Program-made: the position numbers and the translations under genes | DNA from: an uncultured Chitinophagales bacterium | Lineage (GTDB): Bacteria > Bacteroidota > Bacteroidia > Chitinophagales > JAHDHT01 | Reading direction: 5' to 3' | DNA length: 47,732 bases | Assembly (NCBI GenBank): GCA_938023075.1 | Contig: CALHDG010000005.1 | Location: forward strand, 1 to 47,732 | Notes under the pieces: model-generated | Told to the model about the DNA's origin: nothing | The model's database searches: none | The model's input: only the letters and a program-made list of their open reading frames with translations | Shown here: positions 42,258-47,732 of the stretch, one piece after another | How positions within the stretch are numbered: the stretch's first letter is position 1 | Layout: each line of letters begins with the position of its first letter

Positions 42258-45200
42258 ATGATGTCTGTACCTCGTTTGTTACTAATGCTTCTTTCTTTTT
42301 GTTTATCGTTCACCGTATTTTCAAATGATGCCTGTGAGGATGCTCAATTCGTCAACTGTGGGGAGATTATAATGGATAGCACTGCAGATGCCACTATGGA
42401 TACTGCACCATATTGTGGCACACTGATTAGTGCACCGGGCAAATGGTATCAATTTGAAGGTACGGGCGATGAGGTTCAGGTGAAAACTTGCTTGAGTATG
42501 TACGATACGCGACTTAGCATATATGAAGGCAATTGCGAATATCTAATTTGCGTAGATGGAAATGATGATGATTGTGGTTTACAATCGCGTTTAAATTTTA
42601 ACAGCGAAGCTGGCACTACTTATTATATTATCGTAAACGGAAGCAATGGAGCATCTGGTGATTTTCGCTTAGAAATAATTTGTGTAGAAAAAGGTTGTAC
42701 CGATGAAATGGCATGTAACTACAATCCGGCAGCTACGGTTGATGATGATACTTGCCATGAGCGAGATTGTGCAGGTAATTGCAATGGAGAAGAAACCGGA
42801 CCTACGCTTGCCGGAGCTCCCTGCGATGACGGCAATCCTTTAACCGCAAACTCCAGATACAACGAAAATTGCCTTTGCCAACCGGAAGGGATTACTTGTG
42901 ATTATCCTTTGGTGATTAACAGCTTGCCATTTACAATTAGCGGTAACACTAAAAATTACGAGAATGATTATGAAGAAAATATCTGTGAATCATCTTACCT
43001 AAAAGGCAATGATTTTGTGATGGAATTTACACCTGAAATTACCGGCTTCTACAACTTAACCGCTGCGGACGTAAGCAGTAATGCCGGTTTATTGGTGTTT
43101 GAAGGTTGCCCAAATGAAACAGAAGCAATTTGTGTAGATCGGTCTACTTCGGTAGCAGAAACGGAAAGCCTTTATGGTTTAATGTTAACTGAAAACACAA
43201 CTTATTATATTGTAATTGCCACAAACACCAATGTAGTTAATAGTAATTTTAATTTTAGTTTAGAAAGAAGAATCATTTCAGGTTGTACCGATGCCATTGC
43301 ATGTAACTATGATGAATTGGCTGAAATAGATAATGGCAGTTGTTTTAATTGTGCCGACAATGCTTGCCCTGGTGATATTTGTGATGACGGCGACCCCAAC
43401 ACCGGCAAATCAGTGTATGATAGTAATTGCAATTGTATTGTTCCAAAGCCGGGTACCAACTGTGCGTTTCCTGTATATATTGATTCTATTCCTTTTAGTT
43501 TTAGTGGCAACACAAGCGATTATAAAAATGAATTTTTCGACAATCCCTGCGGCTATTATTTTTTAGTTGAAGATGAGTTTGTGATGGAATTTACGCCCTC
43601 CATTTCTGGCGATTATAATTTGGTTTCAATGGATGGGATCGGTTATACCTGGTTGCTCGTCTTTCAAGGTTGCCCTAATCAAGCGGATGCGCTGTGTATA
43701 GAAAACTCTTCTAACAATTTAAATTTATTGAGCTTAACAGCCGACCTAACTTATTATATCGTAATTGCTGCTTTTGAAGGTTTTAGTTCTTCTGACTTTA
43801 ATTTTTATATTGAAAGAAATATTATACACGGTTGCACAGACGAAACATCATGTAATTACAATCCACTTGCTGAGGTTGATGATGAATCGTGTTTTAGTTG
43901 CAATGATTATTGTCCCGGCGATCCTTGCGATGATGGCAAGCCCGATACCGAATTGAGTTTATACAATGAACATTGTGAATGCGTAATGCCACCCTTGGGT
44001 ATTAGTTGCAATCGTCCATTTGTTATAGATGCCTTGCCCTTTAATGCTACACAAAGTGCTGCTAATGGATTTGTAGATTACAATGTAAACCCTTGTGGTG
44101 ACAAGTACCTGGAGGGTAGTGAGTTTGTTTTTGAATTTAAACCCGAAGTAACAGATGAATACATCATAAATTCAATTGATTTTACTGGAAGTTTATGGTT
44201 TTCAATATACGATGCTTGCCCCGACGAAGAAAATGCCCATTGTGTTGCCCGACCATCTGAAGTAAACAATTTATTTGAGCTAAGTTCTGATACCACTTAT
44301 TACCTCGTTTTTTCCTCCTCAGCCAAGTCTACTTCAACCCTTTTTAATTTAAGTATTGAACGCAACGTGTTTTTTGGATGCCAAGATCCTACGGCATGTA
44401 ATTATGATGAAGATGCAGAAGAAGACAACGGAAGTTGCCTTAACTGTGGCGATTTTTGTCCTGGCGATCCTTGCGATGATGGTGACCCAACTACTCAAAA
44501 TACTGAATACGATTTAAATTGCGCATGCGTTCCTGTAGTAAGATTGATTGATCATAGAGGAAATGATTTTTGGTTGATGTTTAACTCAAATTTTGGTTTA
44601 GAATATGAACACAATAAATTTTACGTTTTTATAACCGGTAGTCAGCGAAGTACCGGCACGGTTGAAATACCTGGTTTTAATTTTAGTGAACCGTTTTCGG
44701 TTCGCCCAGGTAGTGTAACTAAAATTCAGTTGCCCGATTCTATAGAAATGAAACCAGCAACCGGAAAAGCAAACAAAGGCGTACACATAACCGCTACTAA
44801 AGAAATTGTGGTGTATGGTTTAAATCAACAAACGGCTACTACCGATGCCTTTACCAATATACCGACTGATGCTTTGGGAACAACCTACATGATCAGTTCT
44901 TATAATGACGGTTTACTCGGTGTAGTTGCAACAGAAAACAACACCAATGTTTCGGTTACTTTACCAGGCAATCAACCGAGTTCAATACAATTAAACAAAG
45001 GTGAAGTGTATCAATATTATGGAGATAAGGATATTACCGGCACCTTGATAGAAGCCAACAAACCGGTAGGTGCTTTTGGAGGAAATGATTGTACTTATAT
45101 ACCCATAGGTGTACAAGCTTGCGACCACATTATTGAACAGTTTGCTCCTATAGATGCTTGGGGAAAACAGTTTTATGCCATTTCTTTGGCTACCCGTAAA

Positions 45201-46646
45201 AAGGGGGATCTGTTCAGAATGCTGGCAGCTTATAACAATACAACTGTTCATATCAACGATGTTGAAGTAGCTACCTTACAACAAGGAGAATTTTTTGAAG
45301 AAATTTTGCCTTCCGATTCTTATTATGATATACGAGCAGATCAACCCATACAATTGACACAATATTCGCTTGGTTCTGATTATGATGGAGTTCAATCCGA
45401 TCCGTTTATGATGATGATTCCACCCTATGAACAATACAGCGGTAGCACAACTTTTACTACACCGGCAACCAACATTCCAGTTAATTATGTAAACATTGTA
45501 AGTCCGCATGGCGGTGTAGGTAAAATTGAAATTGACGGTATTACTATACCCGCTGCATTATATGAACAAATAGGCAACTCCAACTTTTACGGACTGCGTA
45601 TGCGCATTTCGGTTGGTGCCCACAATATTAATGGCGATAACATTCCTTTCGGTGCCTTCATTTATGGTTTTGGTAATTACGATTCGTATGGCTACCCGGC
45701 AGGTGCCATTTTTTCCCCAGTATTGTCGGTTACCTCCATACAGTTAAATCCACCCTCTGCTACTTTAAGTGCTAATAAAGAACATTGCGTACAAGCAGCT
45801 TTGTTCAATCAATTTGGTGAGCCGGTTAACAGTGTTAGAGTTGATTTTGAAATAAGCAATACCCATAATGAAAGTGGGTTTTCTTTTAGTGATGAAAATG
45901 GATTAGCTACTTTTTGTTATACCGGCAGCCTTGCCGGGGAAGATCAAATCAACGCAACAGTGTCTGATGTAAATGCTATGGCAAGTGTAAATTGGACTGC
46001 GCCAATAGTATTCGGTTGTACCGAAATATTGGCTTGTAACTATAATCCAATTGCTACTGACGATGATGGAAGCTGTATACAATCAGGTTGCGTTTTGCCG
46101 GTTACTTTACTAGCGTTTGCCGGAGAGGCTTTGCCAGAAGGAAATTTATTAAAATGGACTACCGTTTCAGAGCTTGATAATGATTATTTCACAATACTGT
46201 CTTCAACTGATGGTATTCAGTTTTCAGCTATAGCTAATTTAAACGGAAGTGGTACTACTTCCGAACCACATACTTATCAATTTGCAGACCGAACAGCAAG
46301 TGAAGGACTAAGCTATTACCAACTCCAGCAAACCGATTTTAACGGAACTCAACACTTTTCAGAAATTATTATGGTTGAGCGAGGAGAAGTTCAATTCAAT
46401 TTACTTGAAGTATATCCTATACCCACTGCTGATTTTTTACAGTTTACTTTTGGAGCTCCACTTCATCAATTGATGACTATTGAGTTGCTTGACGCTACTG
46501 GAAAAACAACCTATCAAGAGCAAAGGCAAGGAAGTGGCATTATTGAAACCTTACAACTCGATCTAAGCGCTTTTTCTGCCGGTATTTATTTTGTGCAACT
46601 CCAATGTGGTGAAATGAATGCACTAAAGAAGATCATTGTTCAGTAG
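42258..46646 (+). CDS. Giant secreted adhesin: PPC/Cys-rich repeats, IgGFc-binding-like domain, Big_1-like domain, T9SS sorting signal
   Basis: Exported 1462-residue protein. The signal peptide (PRLLLMLLSFCLSFTVFS) starts at ATG 42,258; an in-frame TTG three bases upstream is less likely. Four tandem units (about 25-760) each combine a PPC/CUB-like sandwich (F.MEFTPE.TG.Y.L....... L..NTTYYIVI) with a calcium-binding-like GCTD..ACNY...A..D.GSC motif and a GD.CDDGDP.T..S.YD.NC.C motif. An IgGFc-binding-like N-terminal domain follows at about 768-1160 (GNDFWLMFNSNFG ... ITATKEIVVYGLNQ ... PVGAFGGNDCTYIP). Then come a Big_1-like Ig domain (PPSATLSANKEHCVQAALF ... DENGLATFCYTG), one more GCT..LACNYNP motif, an immunoglobulin-like WTTVSELDNDYFTI module and a type A sorting domain (LEVYPIPTADF ... 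GIYFVQLQ; PIP replaces PNP). The host or cell ligand is unknown. Confidence 0.85.
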   Translation: MMSVPRLLLMLLSFCLSFTVFSNDACEDAQFVNCGEIIMDSTADATMDTAPYCGTLISAPGKWYQFEGTGDEVQVKTCLSMYDTRLSIYEGNCEYLICVDGNDDDCGLQSRLNFNSEAGTTYYIIVNGSNGASGDFRLEIICVEKGCTDEMACNYNPAATVDDDTCHERDCAGNCNGEETGPTLAGAPCDDGNPLTANSRYNENCLCQPEGITCDYPLVINSLPFTISGNTKNYENDYEENICESSYLKGNDFVMEFTPEITGFYNLTAADVSSNAGLLVFEGCPNETEAICVDRSTSVAETESLYGLMLTENTTYYIVIATNTNVVNSNFNFSLERRIISGCTDAIACNYDELAEIDNGSCFNCADNACPGDICDDGDPNTGKSVYDSNCNCIVPKPGTNCAFPVYIDSIPFSFSGNTSDYKNEFFDNPCGYYFLVEDEFVMEFTPSISGDYNLVSMDGIGYTWLLVFQGCPNQADALCIENSSNNLNLLSLTADLTYYIVIAAFEGFSSSDFNFYIERNIIHGCTDETSCNYNPLAEVDDESCFSCNDYCPGDPCDDGKPDTELSLYNEHCECVMPPLGISCNRPFVIDALPFNATQSAANGFVDYNVNPCGDKYLEGSEFVFEFKPEVTDEYIINSIDFTGSLWFSIYDACPDEENAHCVARPSEVNNLFELSSDTTYYLVFSSSAKSTSTLFNLSIERNVFFGCQDPTACNYDEDAEEDNGSCLNCGDFCPGDPCDDGDPTTQNTEYDLNCACVPVVRLIDHRGNDFWLMFNSNFGLEYEHNKFYVFITGSQRSTGTVEIPGFNFSEPFSVRPGSVTKIQLPDSIEMKPATGKANKGVHITATKEIVVYGLNQQTATTDAFTNIPTDALGTTYMISSYNDGLLGVVATENNTNVSVTLPGNQPSSIQLNKGEVYQYYGDKDITGTLIEANKPVGAFGGNDCTYIPIGVQACDHIIEQFAPIDAWGKQFYAISLATRKKGDLFRMLAAYNNTTVHINDVEVATLQQGEFFEEILPSDSYYDIRADQPIQLTQYSLGSDYDGVQSDPFMMMIPPYEQYSGSTTFTTPATNIPVNYVNIVSPHGGVGKIEIDGITIPAALYEQIGNSNFYGLRMRISVGAHNINGDNIPFGAFIYGFGNYDSYGYPAGAIFSPVLSVTSIQLNPPSATLSANKEHCVQAALFNQFGEPVNSVRVDFEISNTHNESGFSFSDENGLATFCYTGSLAGEDQINATVSDVNAMASVNWTAPIVFGCTEILACNYNPIATDDDGSCIQSGCVLPVTLLAFAGEALPEGNLLKWTTVSELDNDYFTILSSTDGIQFSAIANLNGSGTTSEPHTYQFADRTASEGLSYYQLQQTDFNGTQHFSEIIMVERGEVQFNLLEVYPIPTADFLQFTFGAPLHQLMTIELLDATGKTTYQEQRQGSGIIETLQLDLSAFSAGIYFVQLQCGEMNALKKIIVQ

Positions 46647-46727
46647 AATTGTCATTTTAATTTATTGGTTCAACTTTCATTTTTAATGAGAACAGTAGTT
46701 ATTTGAATATACAAGGAAAGCCGAACT

Positions 46728-46788
46728 AATTCCCCTTCAAATGTTGAAGGGGTGGGCTTTTACGTAAGAAAAAGGTCGGGGTAGTTTA
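46728..46788 (+). repeat. Double-hairpin repeat family 6, copy 2
   Basis: CCCCTTCAAATGTTGAAGGG followed by TGGGCTTTTACGTAAGAAAAAG and GTCGGGGTAGTT; the same design as 34,749-34,806 with compensating stem changes. Confidence 0.6.
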
Positions 46789-46793
46789 AAAAC

Positions 46794-46958
46794 TTATAAA
46801 AGCCTTTTCAATTTACATATAGTACTAAAAGTGATTTTGCGAAATTCGTTCATTTCGGTTTCTAAGTTTTCTGATGATACTACGAATACGGTTTTTGCAG
46901 CTTCCATGAGAAACGGGAAAGGCTGTGCAACCGGGGCTTCATTGTTAGTCGTTCCGGA
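46794..46958 (-). pseudogene. Possible C-terminal gene remnant
   Basis: The minus strand is open from 46,958 to a TAA at 46,794 and reads EAPVAQPFPFLMEAAKTVFV and then NEFRKITFSTICKLKRLL. An internal ATG (46,907) would give only 37 residues. A stop at 46,959-46,961 inside the small hairpin GTTAGTC/GACTAAC cuts the frame upstream. The sequence looks protein-like, but I cannot name the family and the evidence is thin. Confidence 0.3.
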
Positions 46959-46961
46959 CTA

Positions 46962-47126
46962 ACGAAGACTTAGTTGTTACGTGTCTATATTTTTACTTTT
47001 AATCCCGAGTGAAATTCGCTCTTCGAAAATTTGAATATCAAATATTTGCCAATCCTTATTCTTTATCCTTTAACCATTCGAATCGGTCTTCTCATCAATT
47101 TCATCGAGCAGGGAGAATACTTGATT
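46962..47126. other. Non-coding residue with a displaced 3' coding tail
   Basis: 47,080-47,126 on the minus strand encodes VFSLLDEIDEKTDSNG and a TAA, the lost C-terminus of the small gene at 47,331-47,507 (see findings). I see no feature in the rest, to 47,040. Confidence 0.45.
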
Positions 47127-47346
47127 ACTTAAGTTTCGGTAGTAGTATTTATTTCATAGTAACTTGAATATAAATTATTTACGGAAATTGAAGTACACAA
47201 TAAGGTTAAGGAATAATTCAACATATAAAGCATAAAGTCATCCAAGTGAACCTGTTCACTTGTTGTAGTAAAGTTGCTATGCTTTTGTTAACACCATGGA
47301 ACAGGTTCCATTGGAACAGCAATTATTTTACTACCGAAACTTAAGT
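47127..47346 (+). mobile_element. MITE family 2, copy 2 (220 bp, 5-bp target-site duplication)
   Basis: Terminal inverted repeat ACTTAAGTTTCGG at both ends, flanked by TGATT at 47,122-47,126 and 47,347-47,351. It matches the copy at 19,369-19,591 over its whole length. It is inserted in the 3' part of a small minus-strand gene. No transposase. Confidence 0.85.
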
Positions 47347-47507
47347 TGATTATTTACAAGGTCTGCAAATTCTTTGAACAGCCTTTCCTGCTCAAGACTA
47401 AATGCTTTTTTTTGAATTTTCCCTGATAACAATCCAATCTTGATTGATTGAACCTCTATTACGGCTATTTCATTTCCATCTTTGTCTTGAAGAATTATGT
47501 TATCCAT
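47331..47507 (-). CDS. Small protein of unknown function, C-terminus replaced by MITE sequence
   Basis: The minus strand from ATG 47,507 encodes 58 residues: MDNIILQDKDGNEIAVIEV, a short basic stretch (SIKIGLLSGKIQKKAF), and a helix (SLEQERLFKEFADLVNNQ). It then ends in LKFR and a TAG supplied by the inverted terminal repeat of the MITE. Deleting the MITE and one TGATT duplicate restores a longer frame that continues VFSLLDEIDEKTDSNG to a TAA (70 residues). The protein is soluble, with a beta-hairpin start and a helical end. I do not recognise the family. No Shine-Dalgarno or clear promoter is visible. Confidence 0.55.
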   Translation of the reverse strand: MDNIILQDKDGNEIAVIEVQSIKIGLLSGKIQKKAFSLEQERLFKEFADLVNNQLKFR

Positions 47508-47534
47508 TTATAGTATTATATGACTCGAAACGAT

Positions 47535-47715
47535 TTGGCTAAACACCGTGCGGATTATCGAAGCCCAAAACCCGGCAAACCGACCGCCTTGAACCAAAAT
47601 TTTATTTTGCAATTTAATTTAGTTCCCACAAATTGTCGAAATAAAATTTTGGTGGTTGTGATGCTGGTCGCCCGAAATCCCGACCGAGACCGCATGTTGT
47701 TTGAGCCCCTGTTAT
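47535..47715. repeat. Long imperfect inverted repeat with a perfect 15-bp core stem
   Basis: ACCAAAATTTTATTT (about 47,595-47,609) is exactly complementary to AAATAAAATTTTGGT (about 47,639-47,653). Further out, GGCTAAACACCGTGCGG on the left corresponds to GGCTCAAACAACATGCGG on the reverse of the right. The structure may be a fold-back element or a recombination-site-like palindrome; the right flank (AGCCCATAACAGGGG on the minus strand) runs to the window edge. Confidence 0.5.
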
Positions 47716-47732
47716 GGGCTGGCTACTTTCTA

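Noticed and set aside
44000-44500. Possible recent DNA-level duplication of the Cys-rich units in the giant adhesin
   Set aside because: The units are similar as protein, but the DNA between them has diverged; this is ordinary old domain repetition.
1-47732. tRNA, rRNA, riboswitch or complete insertion sequence
   Set aside because: I looked for tRNA-like arms, rRNA core sequence and transposase motifs on both strands and saw none; a tRNA search program could still find what I missed by eye.

Overview
The window looks like chromosomal DNA of a low-GC Bacteroidota bacterium, most likely from the Saprospiria/Chitinophagia side. The evidence is many very large exported proteins ending in type IX secretion (T9SS) type A sorting domains (PNP motif followed by a G[IVM]YF/YY strand), promoters with the Bacteroidota -7 box TAnnTTTG, a GWxTD-domain protein, and almost no Shine-Dalgarno sequences. 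I see no rRNA, tRNA, CRISPR array, prophage or complete insertion sequence.

Layout. (1) 1-883: a small TPR gene, then two decayed gene remnants, one from a TonB-dependent receptor. (2) 0.9-19.3 kb: a run of surface or secreted proteins: a 1.5-kaa beta-helix/tectonin protein, a DUF4347-discoidin-propeller protein, a PPC-metzincin protease, a small galactose-binding-like protein, an OB-fold/phospholipase-D nuclease-like protein and a leucine-rich-repeat protein. Long intergenic gaps between them are packed with MITE-like and structured repeats. (3) 20.0-28.6 kb: ordinary cellular genes: an amidohydrolase-like protein, a two-gene module of unknown function (21,324-23,031), an MBL-fold hydrolase, a WbqC-like protein, and a GWxTD protein / lipid A-type acyltransferase / GT2 glycosyltransferase cluster. 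(4) 29.1-46.6 kb: a second secretome stretch: a beta-propeller-like repeat protein, an LRR-thermolysin (M4) fusion, a TPR-like cytoplasmic protein, an SdiA-regulated-like/LRR protein, an M43-like protease with an IPTL-CTERM-like tail, and a 1.46-kaa IgGFc-binding-like adhesin. (5) 46.6-47.7 kb: a repeat-rich edge with a small gene cut by a MITE and a long inverted repeat that may continue past the window.

How the parts fit. Most large genes encode outer-surface or secreted binding and degrading proteins, each apparently its own transcription unit with its own promoter, not a pathway operon. Two neighbours (29.1 and 30.8 kb) share a 50-nt promoter block and may be co-regulated. Two others (30.8 and 36.5 kb) carry near-duplicate LRR modules.

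Most notable: the coupled pair at 21,324-23,031, which I cannot tie to a described system and whose first gene has a 74-bp duplication that replaced its C-terminus; a family of five structured intergenic repeats whose stems covary; several MITE families with visible target-site duplications; and a small gene whose original 3' end can be rebuilt by removing a MITE. All functional statements come from motif recognition by eye; no database search was run.
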